A DNA stretch of 37,481 nt from an uncultured Christensenella sp. GTDB lineage: Bacteria > Bacillota > Clostridia > Christensenellales > UBA3700. The stretch covers positions 1-37,481 of the forward strand of contig CAJUBA010000015.1 of NCBI GenBank assembly GCA_910584635.1, given 5' to 3'. Positions 5,563 to 12,893 of the stretch are shown piece after piece; the first letter of the stretch is position 1; the number at the start of each line of letters is the position of its first letter. The notes under the pieces are model-generated. The model saw nothing but the letters and a program-made list of their open reading frames with translations, was not told where the DNA came from and did not search any database. Both the position numbers and the translations under genes were made by a program.

Positions 5563-7680
5563 TTACATACTCTTCCTGTCTTGTATTTCCGCCATTTTAG
5601 CGGCGTTGAGCCTTGTATCGCCCTTTACTCTCGAATAGGAGAGATAGCCGTTCATTCTGTCGATTTTAGTCAGGTTTTTGCTTCCGCATTTAGGGCATAC
5701 GTCCATACTCAGTTCCTGATGACCGCAATCGTCGCAATATGCGAGCGAGAGATTTACGCCTTCGTAGAATCCCAAAGCCATAGCGCGTCTTATAAGAGTG
5801 CGAATAGCCTCTTTGTTGTAGTCGATAGGGTATTTGACGTACTGAATTTTACCGCCGTTGAGCAAGTCCCAAAATCTCTTTTCAAGATCTTGTTTTTGTA
5901 TCGGGGTAAGGTCTTCGGAAACGTGGCAGTGGAAGGAATTCGTAACGTAAGGTCTGTCGCTTACTTTTGAAACGACGCCGAATTTCTTTCTGAACTGTTC
6001 GACTTGAAGTCCGCAAAGACTTTCCGCCGGAGTACCGTACATAGCGTAGAGTATATGGTCTTCTTCTTTGAATTCGTTTATACGCTTATTTATAAATTCC
6101 ATAACTTCGAGAGCAAACTGTCCGTCTTCGGCAATGGATTTTTTGTTGTGTATTTCCTGCAACTCGTTGAGCGCCGTAATACCGAAAGAAGCGGTGGATG
6201 CTTTGAGTAGAGGAGCGATTTTGTCGCTGTATTTGAGATGCCCGCCGTAGAATCCGCCTTCGCAGTACGCCAAAGGATTGGTGGACGCTCTCATTTCTCC
6301 GAGATAGTCGTAAGTGCGCAAATGTAATTGACGGATAAGTTGCAGATAATAATCAAGCACTTCATAGAAATCTCTCGATTCCTGTTTTGCCTGAGCGTAT
6401 ATCATAGGAAGGTGCAGACTTACCGCGCCGATATTGAATCTGCCTACGAATACCGGTTTGTCGTTCTCGTCGGCGGGGTACATACCGCCTCTTTCGTACC
6501 AAGGCGAAAGGAAGGCTCTGCAACCCATAGGCGAGATTACTTCGCCGTACTTTTTATATATGCTTGCGACGTAGCCTTCGCCCGTCAATGACAGCCAGTC
6601 GGGATACATCGTTTTGGACGAACACTCTACGCCCGCGTCGAATACGTCTTCGAGTTCTCCGCCTTCTCCGTGCAGTTTTTCATCGTAAAGAAATACTATC
6701 TTGGGGAAGAGGACAGGCTTTTTACATTCTTTTTTGCCTTGACCGTTCTTTCTTACTTCCAACATACAGATATTAGCCATTTTAGCGAATCTGGACGTTC
6801 CCAGTCCGCCTGTAATCGTAATAAACGGATAATCTCCTCTTGAAGAGGCAACCGTGTTGAATTTATATTCCCAGCCTTGGAAGCCTTGCATCATATCCTT
6901 TCTTACGTCCTTGATAGCCTCTTCTTCGGCTTTCTTGTCGTCAAGTCCGAGATTTTTGTATCTGTCATACTGTTTTTGGAAAGATTTTTCAGCATAAGGT
7001 TCCAAAATCTTATCTACTTGCGGAACGGTAAATCCGCCGTACTGCTGACTTGCCGCGGAAAGAACTATATCTCCTATTACGTCGAATGCAACGTCGAGCG
7101 TTTTCGGCTCGTTATACCAAATATTGCCCATTTCAAAGCCGTCTTTGAGTACCGTAGCGACGTCGAAAAGACAGCAGTTCATGGTATCGCGTCTTGCCGA
7201 CATATCGTGAATATAGATATATCCGTCGCGACACGCTTGCAGTTCTTCCTTGGTAAGGAAGAATTTCTGATAAAGTTCCTTATTCAACTGATTGAATATA
7301 AGACTTCTTTTAGTAGATACCAAAGCGGAGTCGGAGTTGGAGTTTTCCTTATCTCCTATATACATTATCGCTTGACTTTTTTTGTATACTTCGTCAAGCA
7401 TGTGTACGAAATCCTGTTTATAGTTGCGGTAATCTTTATAACTTTTCGCAACGGCGGGATTGAGCGATTCGAGCGCGTACTCGACCACGTTGTGCATCTC
7501 GCTTATGCTGATAAAGTCCTTGTTCATTGCCGCGACTTTTTTGTTGACAAAGTCGCAGATAAACTGAATGTCTTCCTCGCTGAATCTCACAAGGGCGCGG
7601 AAGGCGGATTTGTTGACTGCGGTAACAACCTTCTGAACGTTGTAAGCCTCTTTGGTTCCGTCTTTCTTGATAACGTACAT
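5563..7680 (-). CDS. nrdD: Anaerobic ribonucleoside-triphosphate reductase (class III)
   Basis: 705 residues. It reduces ribonucleoside triphosphates to deoxyribonucleotides using a glycyl radical and formate. Residues 1-90 form an ATP-cone (MYVIKKDGTKEAYNVQKV), the allosteric domain that senses ATP/dATP. Candidate active-site cysteines lie in MNCCLFDVA and in DAGVECSSKTM. A zinc site of two CxxC pairs (CDDCGH and CPKCGSKN) precedes the radical loop R675-M-N-G678-Y, where G678 is the radical glycine, 27 residues from the end as in E. coli. The ATG is preceded by AAGGAGAAAAAG. No aerobic class I or II reductase is in the window. Expression probably depends on the 160-nt structured leader upstream. 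Confidence 0.96.
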   Translation of the reverse strand: MYVIKKDGTKEAYNVQKVVTAVNKSAFRALVRFSEEDIQFICDFVNKKVAAMNKDFISISEMHNVVEYALESLNPAVAKSYKDYRNYKQDFVHMLDEVYKKSQAIMYIGDKENSNSDSALVSTKRSLIFNQLNKELYQKFFLTKEELQACRDGYIYIHDMSARRDTMNCCLFDVATVLKDGFEMGNIWYNEPKTLDVAFDVIGDIVLSAASQQYGGFTVPQVDKILEPYAEKSFQKQYDRYKNLGLDDKKAEEEAIKDVRKDMMQGFQGWEYKFNTVASSRGDYPFITITGGLGTSRFAKMANICMLEVRKNGQGKKECKKPVLFPKIVFLYDEKLHGEGGELEDVFDAGVECSSKTMYPDWLSLTGEGYVASIYKKYGEVISPMGCRAFLSPWYERGGMYPADENDKPVFVGRFNIGAVSLHLPMIYAQAKQESRDFYEVLDYYLQLIRQLHLRTYDYLGEMRASTNPLAYCEGGFYGGHLKYSDKIAPLLKASTASFGITALNELQEIHNKKSIAEDGQFALEVMEFINKRINEFKEEDHILYAMYGTPAESLCGLQVEQFRKKFGVVSKVSDRPYVTNSFHCHVSEDLTPIQKQDLEKRFWDLLNGGKIQYVKYPIDYNKEAIRTLIRRAMALGFYEGVNLSLAYCDDCGHQELSMDVCPKCGSKNLTKIDRMNGYLSYSRVKGDTRLNAAKMAEIQDRKSM

Positions 7681-7840
7681 ACTTTTTCTCCTTATATCTT
7701 CTATAACAAAATTATATTTTATCTAGTGTAAAACACCCGTTGCTTTCGCAGTCGGTATATATCCGACCGTTTGGCAATACAATCGCCCGCGACAGTCGCC
7801 AAACCGCTTTGCGACAGCGCCGAGCAATTTCGTTTGTGTA
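7681..7840 (-). ncRNA. Structured 5' leader of nrdD, candidate cis-regulatory RNA
   Basis: The promoter at 7847-7875 puts the transcript start near 7840, leaving ~160 nt before the start codon. Four helices can form side by side: P1 (7823-7827 with 7740-7744), P2 (7816-7819 with 7805-7808, loop GTCGCAA), P3 (GTTTGGC 7798-7804 with GCCAAAC 7769-7775) and P4 (GGTCGG 7763-7768 with CCGACT 7750-7755). P2-P3 and P3-P4 abut with no linker, so the fold is a compact four-way junction. TCGC in the P2 loop could pair with a GCGA elsewhere. I see none of the conserved sequences of cobalamin, SAM or purine riboswitches. Control of nrdD by nucleotide, redox or cofactor level is inference. Confidence 0.5.
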
Positions 7841-7846
7841 GAATTG

Positions 7847-7875
7847 ATTATATCATAAGAGTATGCGCTATGCAA
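7847..7875 (-). promoter_or_regulatory. Sigma-A promoter of nrdD-nrdG
   Basis: On the minus strand TTGCAT (7870-7875), 17-bp spacer, TATAAT (7847-7852). Confidence 0.85.
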
Positions 7876-8108
7876 TATAAAATTACTAAATAAATTAAAA
7901 AAAATTTGATAAAATCGCTTGACAAACCACAATATCTTGTGATTAGTAATGAAAATATTTACCATATAATGTATTATAACTTTTCGCTATCTATACATAA
8001 CCGACATATACGCGACATTTATCGCAAACAAATAATCATAGGATATGAAAGGCGAGAATTCTCTCGGGCGGGAAATGCGTTTTGCAGGTCGGGGAAGAGA
8101 GAAATATT
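7876..8108. other. AT-rich gap with a possible small transcript
   Basis: No credible protein gene. On the plus strand a TTGACA (7919-7924) is followed by a palindrome CACAA-TATC-TTGTG (7928-7941) and a poor -10 (ATTAGT, 7942-7947). The hairpin at 8109-8137 would end such a transcript, so a short RNA of ~180 nt is conceivable but weakly supported. Confidence 0.3.
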
Positions 8109-8138
8109 AAAGCGAAACCGTTTGAAAGTTTCGCTTTT
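8109..8138 (-). terminator. Terminator after the sulfatase gene (bidirectional hairpin)
   Basis: AAAGCGAAAC (8109-8118) pairs with GTTTCGCTTT (8128-8137). It lies 22 nt after the sulfatase stop on the minus strand. T-tracts are modest on both strands. Confidence 0.65.
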
Positions 8139-8159
8139 GACTTGTTTGATGTTTAATTC

Positions 8160-9482
8160 TTAAAAGATTTTCGGGTTAATTCCTTCGATTTGTCGAATGT
8201 CTTCGAGGAGAATTTCTTTGAGTTGTTTCTTTATTTCCTTATAAGCCTTATTTTTTATAAGATTTTTGTGTTGGGCTTTGTCTTTTTCATTGTCGTATAA
8301 CAAATGTTCTTTATACAGTTTGCCTTTCGCTTTGGTAATTCCCATTGACAAAGGCGCCTTTACGCTGTAAGTGTATTTGTCGGTTATAATTGCGCGGCCG
8401 AGTTGCGATTCGCTTATTTGCATAAATATATGGTCGCGCCCTTTGTTGTTTTCCAACATATTCAATACGCTTTTGCTTTCGTATTCTTCGGGTATCGGAG
8501 CGTCGGCGATGTCCAAAATCGTGGCGGTCAAATCCAACAGGCTGACAAAGCCTTGGAAATTCTTGCCTATAAACTGTTTAGTCGACTGCAATTTTTCCAG
8601 TCCGCCTCCAGTCATGATGAAAGGAATATGCGCGCTTGCGTCGTGGGCGCTTCTTTTATATTCGAAGTTTCTCGTCTTGAAATGACAGCCGTGGTCGGAA
8701 GTGTAAATTACGACGGTGTCTTCCCAAATGCCTTTATCCTTGATTTTTTGGATAAAGTCGGCAAAGTTTTTGTCCAGTCTTTTGCAACAAGCCAAATAAT
8801 GCGCGTATTCGGTTTTGTAATTTCCGTTAAGTCCGACGAGGTCTTCGGGGTAGGGCGTCGATTTGAACTCTTCGTCTTCGCCTTCTACGCATTGAAAAGT
8901 GTTTGCGTCGTTTTGCTGATGAGGTTCGAGTTGCGAAATCATAAGAAAGAAAGGTTTGTCTTGACTGTATTTATCGATATAATCCATTGCGAAATCGTTT
9001 ATGCAATCGCTTCGCACGCCTTCGAAAGATACTTTATTGTTGTCTTTATCGAATAGGAAACCGCCGTTGATGTCCGAGGTGAATTCCAGACAGTCAGCCG
9101 CCAGCCAATAATCGTTGTAACCTGCGCGCAGTTCCTTAGGTATCGCTTTTACCTGCAAGTTGCGTCTTGTCTTCGGTCCCATTGTATCGGAAGCGAGATG
9201 CCATTTTCCTATATACGAAGTGTTGTATCCCTTTTCGACGAGGACTTTCGCCAAGGTGTTGGGATTATCTTCGTCAAGCGAAATGCCGTTGATAAAGCAG
9301 TTGTTCTGCGATGCGTATACGCCCGTCTGTATGCATGCTCTTGCGGGACCGCATACCGGTTGGCAAGTAAACGCGTTGTCGAAAAAGATACTTTCGTCTT
9401 TTGCCGTCATGAAATTCGGAGTAACGTTTTCGTTTATCGTGTCGTATCGCTGTTGATCGCTGAAATATAGGATAATGTTCAT
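8160..9482 (-). CDS. Type I sulfatase (formylglycine-dependent), cytoplasmic
   Basis: 440 residues. It hydrolyses a sulfate ester; the substrate is unknown. The sulfatase signature C44-GPA-R48 followed by ACIQTG is present, Cys44 being the residue oxidised to formylglycine. D9 and Q10 (FSDQQRYD) are the first metal ligands, YIGKWHL is the usual second motif, and YTSDHG supplies the later metal ligands. The N-terminus has no signal peptide, so the enzyme is cytoplasmic, which implies a small imported substrate. A maturase (anSME or FGE) is not in the window. GGGAGAAAG precedes the ATG, and TTGATT-N18-TATAAT lies upstream. The TauE/SafE transporter is just upstream on the same strand. A phosphonate monoester hydrolase of the same superfamily is the main alternative. 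Confidence 0.85.
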   Translation of the reverse strand: MNIILYFSDQQRYDTINENVTPNFMTAKDESIFFDNAFTCQPVCGPARACIQTGVYASQNNCFINGISLDEDNPNTLAKVLVEKGYNTSYIGKWHLASDTMGPKTRRNLQVKAIPKELRAGYNDYWLAADCLEFTSDINGGFLFDKDNNKVSFEGVRSDCINDFAMDYIDKYSQDKPFFLMISQLEPHQQNDANTFQCVEGEDEEFKSTPYPEDLVGLNGNYKTEYAHYLACCKRLDKNFADFIQKIKDKGIWEDTVVIYTSDHGCHFKTRNFEYKRSAHDASAHIPFIMTGGGLEKLQSTKQFIGKNFQGFVSLLDLTATILDIADAPIPEEYESKSVLNMLENNKGRDHIFMQISESQLGRAIITDKYTYSVKAPLSMGITKAKGKLYKEHLLYDNEKDKAQHKNLIKNKAYKEIKKQLKEILLEDIRQIEGINPKIF

Positions 9483-9510
9483 ATCTTTCTCCCAAAATTA
9501 TCTTTTTATT

Positions 9511-9540
9511 ATTATATCATATTGTATATATATAAATCAA
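9511..9540 (-). promoter_or_regulatory. Promoter of the sulfatase gene
   Basis: Minus strand TTGATT (9535-9540), 18-bp spacer, TATAAT (9511-9516), within the 71-bp gap after the transporter gene. Confidence 0.65.
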
Positions 9541-9553
9541 CGGGTTTTTATTT

Positions 9554-10345
9554 TTATAGCGCGATTGCGCCTGTCGCTATATTTGCAATACAAATCGCTA
9601 TTACCGCCGCTTGCATTAAGTTGAAAGCGATTGCGGTTGCTTTTTCGGAGATTTTTTTACCTACGATGCTTCCCAATAATCCGCCTACGATTCCCGCTAT
9701 TACCATATAAGGAAGCATTGATAGATCGTATGAACCGAATCCGCCGGACGCAAATATGGTTACCACTTTGGCTATCTGCGCGAACATTATAGTTACTATT
9801 GACGCGAACGTCGCTTCTTTTATTTCCATGCCGAAGAGCAACATCAATATCGCTACGTTTAGCGGACCTCCTCCGATTCCCAAAAAAGAGGACGACGCTC
9901 CGAGCAGTATTCCCACTAGTATGTAAAAGACGGTGTTTTTCAAATGCAGCGTTTTTATTCTCTTTCTAAACAACATATATATAAAGATGAATAAAACCAA
10001 TACCAAAAGAACGGAGTTTTGAATTATTTTTATAATCTGAACGTTTGACGCGCCTTTAAGAAGAATATCGAACAGGTATTGCCCGAGAACTCCGCCTCCC
10101 GCCGACGATATTCCCAATATAATCAGTTTTAATATAGAAGTCTGTCTTTTCTTGCGCAATTGCCTTGCAAAGGAGGTAAATGACATAGCCAAAACGGTAA
10201 TCGACGACAGAGCGCCTATCGAAGCGCTGTCGAAGTCTCCCATCAAATCCAATACAGGTTTTATGACGACTCCGCCGCCCATGCCGGTAATCGCGCCCGC
10301 AAAAGTACAAATCAGCGCTATAAAAAAATACAGTAAGCCTAACAT
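9554..10345 (-). CDS. TSUP (TauE/SafE) family membrane transporter
   Basis: 263 residues with about eight hydrophobic segments in two homologous halves. Each half begins with a glycine-rich motif typical of the family: FAGAITGMGGGVVIKPVLDL (residues ~15-34) and ASSSFLGIGGGPLNVAILML (~149-168). TSUP proteins carry sulfite, sulfoacetate and other small organic or sulfur anions, usually outward. The position beside a sulfatase suggests export of a sulfur product, but this is inference. It starts 17 bp downstream of a TTGACA-N18-TATTAT promoter with an AGGAG ribosome site, and may be co-transcribed with the sulfatase gene. Confidence 0.85.
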   Translation of the reverse strand: MLGLLYFFIALICTFAGAITGMGGGVVIKPVLDLMGDFDSASIGALSSITVLAMSFTSFARQLRKKRQTSILKLIILGISSAGGGVLGQYLFDILLKGASNVQIIKIIQNSVLLVLVLFIFIYMLFRKRIKTLHLKNTVFYILVGILLGASSSFLGIGGGPLNVAILMLLFGMEIKEATFASIVTIMFAQIAKVVTIFASGGFGSYDLSMLPYMVIAGIVGGLLGSIVGKKISEKATAIAFNLMQAAVIAICIANIATGAIAL

Positions 10346-10361
10346 TTATATCTCCTATTTT

Positions 10362-10391
10362 ATAATATCAAATTTACGCGAATTTTGTCAA
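10362..10391 (-). promoter_or_regulatory. Promoter of the TSUP transporter gene
   Basis: Minus strand TTGACA (10386-10391), 18-bp spacer, TATTAT (10362-10367). It lies back to back with the promoter at 10419-10447. Confidence 0.75.
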
Positions 10392-10418
10392 TTATACGTA
10401 AACAACATCAAAGCCGTA

Positions 10419-10447
10419 TTGACAAATATATCGTTAAAACCTATAAT
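10419..10447 (+). promoter_or_regulatory. Consensus promoter of the 211-residue membrane protein
   Basis: TTGACA (10419-10424), 17 bp, TATAAT (10442-10447): a perfect sigma-A consensus. Confidence 0.85.
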
Positions 10448-10463
10448 TAAATAGGGGAGCGTT

Positions 10464-11099
10464 ATGAAAAAATACAACAAGGCTTACGCGATAGGTATGG
10501 CAGTCAACGCCGCAACGCTTGCGGCGATGTGGATTAGTTTTGCCGTATGGACGGTTTTTGCAGTAAAATACGGCAAAGCGCAGGTCGTCTATAAATTTAT
10601 GGCTGTTCCTATTATAATATCTTTTGCTGCGGTAGCGGTCATGCTGTACAACAAAAAGATAGCGTCAAGCAAAGATAAATTTGCCGATTCGAATACTTTG
10701 CATATCGCGACATTTGTCGCAAACGTCGTGGATTTGGCGTTGACAAACGTATATTTCGCAATGGTTTTGGGAGTTGTAGATATAAAAATCGAAAAATTTG
10801 TCGCGATACTTTTGGTAGGAGTTTATTATCTTCTTGACGTCCTGTTTTTGCTTATGTCCAAAGGCTACGCTTCCGCGCTGAATAATTACTATGACGCGGA
10901 AAACGACAAGGAATTGGGAAAAAAGATAGGCAAAATCGCGGGACTTTCTCTGTTGGTCTGCAATACGGTTATGCTTATAATTGCGCTTACAGTCGTTTCT
11001 TTCGTCATCTCAATTGTCGTTACGCTAGTCAATACTGCTACTGTGGTTATTTCCGTAATATTTACCGAAGCAAAGTACGGCAAGAAAAACTATTTATAA
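10464..11099 (+). CDS. Membrane protein of unknown function (about 6 segments)
   Basis: 211 residues. Hydrophobic segments lie near 8-34, 44-62, 78-103, 109-131 and 154-197 (long enough for two). A charged loop (SALNNYYDAENDKELGKKIGK, about 137-157) separates the last pair. No known motif; I do not recognise the family. A ribosome site GGGGAG precedes the ATG by 5 nt. It is transcribed alone from a perfect promoter, the first of four consecutive small membrane proteins that each have their own promoter. Confidence 0.75.
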   Translation: MKKYNKAYAIGMAVNAATLAAMWISFAVWTVFAVKYGKAQVVYKFMAVPIIISFAAVAVMLYNKKIASSKDKFADSNTLHIATFVANVVDLALTNVYFAMVLGVVDIKIEKFVAILLVGVYYLLDVLFLLMSKGYASALNNYYDAENDKELGKKIGKIAGLSLLVCNTVMLIIALTVVSFVISIVVTLVNTATVVISVIFTEAKYGKKNYL

Positions 11100-11155
11100 T
11101 ATTATAGCCGACCTGCTTGAATCCGCGTTGATTTTGAAAAAGAGCGCGCGTTGAC

Positions 11156-11184
11156 TTGACAATATTTTCGTCATGGAATATAAT
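11156..11184 (+). promoter_or_regulatory. Consensus promoter of the 110-residue membrane protein
   Basis: TTGACA (11156-11161), 17 bp, TATAAT (11179-11184). Confidence 0.85.
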
Positions 11185-11210
11185 ATTCAAAAAAATCGGG
11201 AGGATTTAAT

Positions 11211-11543
11211 ATGGCAAAGAAAAAGTCAACGAGCAAGAAAGTGGAAGACAGATCCGTCAGATCCAACATGAACGCTCTTATAGGTCTTAGCGCTTGCGTG
11301 GTTATGATTCTCGCAATCGTTATTTTTATCGTTAATCTTATTTTGAACGCGCTTGATCAAAGCGGCGGAACAGTCATGAGCGTAATGAATCTCATCAAAG
11401 ATATAGCGCTCGGCGTTGCGGTTTGTCTGTCTGCGTATTACTATGCCAGAAGCAAAAAGAAAGCGTTTAGAATTACCGTCTACGTTTGTATTTTAGTTTA
11501 TATCATACTCGTATTCGTAGGATTCGGCTTCTCAATGATTTAA
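11211..11543 (+). CDS. Small membrane protein (3 segments), unknown function
   Basis: 110 residues. A Lys-rich cytoplasmic N-terminus (MAKKKSTSKKVEDRSVRS) leads into hydrophobic segments near 22-46, 61-79 and 86-108. A KKK motif lies between segments two and three, so the loop between them is cytoplasmic. GGGAGGA precedes the ATG by 7 nt. It is a single-gene transcript, with its own promoter upstream and a strong terminator at 11568-11607. No family recognised. Confidence 0.8.
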   Translation: MAKKKSTSKKVEDRSVRSNMNALIGLSACVVMILAIVIFIVNLILNALDQSGGTVMSVMNLIKDIALGVAVCLSAYYYARSKKKAFRITVYVCILVYIILVFVGFGFSMI

Positions 11544-11567
11544 TACGAAATCAAAGAATTTTATTTG

Positions 11568-11607
11568 ATACGGAACTTTGTATAAGGTTCCGTATTTTAT
11601 TTTTTTC
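11568..11607 (+). terminator. Strong rho-independent terminator
   Basis: ATACGGAAC (11568-11576) pairs with GTTCCGTAT (11587-11595), followed by a T-rich tail to 11607. It separates the 110-residue protein from the next gene. Confidence 0.9.
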
Positions 11608-11609
11608 TG

Positions 11610-11638
11610 TTGCCTTTATTTTTAATATTGATTATAAT
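11610..11638 (+). promoter_or_regulatory. Promoter of the DUF3592 gene
   Basis: TTGCCT (11610-11615), 17 bp, TATAAT (11633-11638), directly after the terminator. Confidence 0.8.
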
Positions 11639-11680
11639 ATAAATGCAGATAATATTGCTGACTTTACGGCGGGTATAGAT

Positions 11681-12340
11681 ATGGATGGAAAGAGAAGAGA
11701 GAACGTACTAAGAGAAATTAGAAAGTCTATTTCAGGGTGGATAATCTTTTCAATAATTTTGGGCGTAGGGATTTTCGTTATCATTTACGGAGCAAAACCC
11801 GAATTGTTTCGCGACAAAAGTTATGTTCCGACGCAAGCCGTAGTTGAAAAATACGAATGGAGATATTCTCATAGCGGGGGAGATATGCCTCACCCGGTCT
11901 ATAATTACGTATTCGAAGGGGAAGAATATTCCGTCGAGAGCGAAACTGCCGTCAGTCCTCCGCCGTTCAAAGTAGGAGAGGAGATTACGGTATACGTCAA
12001 TCCTGCCGACCCGACTGATATAATAACGCCGATAGGCAATAGATTTTTTATATTTTTCGGAATTGTTGTTACGTTGATTGCTTTTTTTGCGTTGAGTATG
12101 AATACTTACCACGTTTTAGACAAGGCGTTCCCTTATTCCGATTGGCCGGCTTATATATTCAGAAACATACCTATACTTATATTTGCTTGGACAATTGTCG
12201 CCATCGTAGGAGTAAATATGAAGTCGCCTAGCGCAAGCGCGGGATTTATCATGTTTGTAGCGCTTTTTATCCTATTGGCGGCGTTTGCGACGTTTCTTAC
12301 CGTTATTATGATAAAAGAAATATGGGACGACAGGCATTGA
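11681..12340 (+). CDS. DUF3592-like membrane protein
   Basis: 219 residues from the ATG at 11681. The frame is open further upstream, but those positions precede the promoter and terminator, so this start is preferred; its ribosome site (GGCGGG) is weak. A first membrane segment (~18-38) is followed by an extracytoplasmic beta-rich domain (~48-120: VEKYEWRYSH, PVYNYVFEGEEYSVES, FKVGEEITVYVNPADPTD) that matches the DUF3592 pattern of a short beta domain between membrane helices. Three more hydrophobic segments follow (~123-143, 160-180, 187-212). The function of DUF3592 proteins is unknown. The 3' end overlaps the -35 box of the next gene's promoter. Confidence 0.75.
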   Translation: MDGKRRENVLREIRKSISGWIIFSIILGVGIFVIIYGAKPELFRDKSYVPTQAVVEKYEWRYSHSGGDMPHPVYNYVFEGEEYSVESETAVSPPPFKVGEEITVYVNPADPTDIITPIGNRFFIFFGIVVTLIAFFALSMNTYHVLDKAFPYSDWPAYIFRNIPILIFAWTIVAIVGVNMKSPSASAGFIMFVALFILLAAFATFLTVIMIKEIWDDRH

Positions 12341-12365
12341 CAAATCTTCGGTTATAATTTATAAT
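12337..12365 (+). promoter_or_regulatory. Consensus promoter of the 131-residue membrane protein
   Basis: TTGACA (12337-12342), 17 bp, TATAAT (12360-12365). The -35 box overlaps the stop codon of the preceding gene. Confidence 0.85.
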
Positions 12366-12400
12366 ATAATCGTAGATTAAATCGTAGGGGGGAAAATTAT

Positions 12401-12796
12401 ATGATTACGCAGAAAGAATTAGACGATTTCGACAAAGAAGAAGAAACGGAAGCGCCGTATTTGCGAAAAGGAAAAGGCGGGAATAGCAATTTCGCCAAGA
12501 TTGGATTTATCATATCGCTTTCTATGTTGATATTCGAAGTTGTATGGTCGCTGGTATATAAATGTTTGAATTCGTTGCGCGTGCCATGGTTTTCGCAATT
12601 TTTTAACGTTTATTTTCATATTGTTCTTGTAATAAAGATACTAGGTCTTGCATCAATGATAGTAAATATCGTCGCGTACGTTAAATCCCCGTCAAACGAC
12701 GTCAAAGCGCAAAAATATTCGGCGGTAGGTATTACAATCGGCGCAATTATGGCTTGGCCGCTGTTCGTGGATTTAATTACTGCGATTTTTTCTTAG
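12401..12796 (+). CDS. Small membrane protein (3 segments), unknown function
   Basis: 131 residues. An acidic cytoplasmic N-terminus (DDFDKEEETE) then a Gly/Lys stretch precede hydrophobic segments near 32-52, 68-93 and 107-129. AGGGGGGAAAA precedes the ATG. No recognised domain. It is a single-gene transcript with a perfect promoter. In organisation it matches the 110-residue protein (charged head plus three segments), but the sequences are not obviously alike. Confidence 0.75.
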   Translation: MITQKELDDFDKEEETEAPYLRKGKGGNSNFAKIGFIISLSMLIFEVVWSLVYKCLNSLRVPWFSQFFNVYFHIVLVIKILGLASMIVNIVAYVKSPSNDVKAQKYSAVGITIGAIMAWPLFVDLITAIFS

Positions 12797-12842
12797 AGGT
12801 TAATAATAATCCGTATTGACGTTTTCATGTCCTGCCGACGGC

Positions 12843-12871
12843 TTGACTTTTTTAGGTCTATAGTATATATT
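12843..12871 (+). promoter_or_regulatory. Promoter of the ClC gene
   Basis: TTGACT (12843-12848), 17 bp, TATATT (12866-12871). Confidence 0.8.
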
Positions 12872-12893
12872 AGTAAAGCAAAAGGTATATCGG

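Noticed and set aside
7681..7840. Cobalamin riboswitch before nrdD
   Set aside because: The conserved B12-box and core sequences are not present; only the location would fit.
7723..7965. 80-residue minus-strand ORF and an 85-residue plus-strand ORF at 7906-8163
   Set aside because: The first spans the nrdD promoter and leader. The second lacks a ribosome site and runs through a terminator hairpin. Neither has protein-like composition.
11486..11680. Longer N-terminus for the DUF3592 protein
   Set aside because: The extension would cross the preceding gene's end, a strong terminator and the promoter at 11610-11638.
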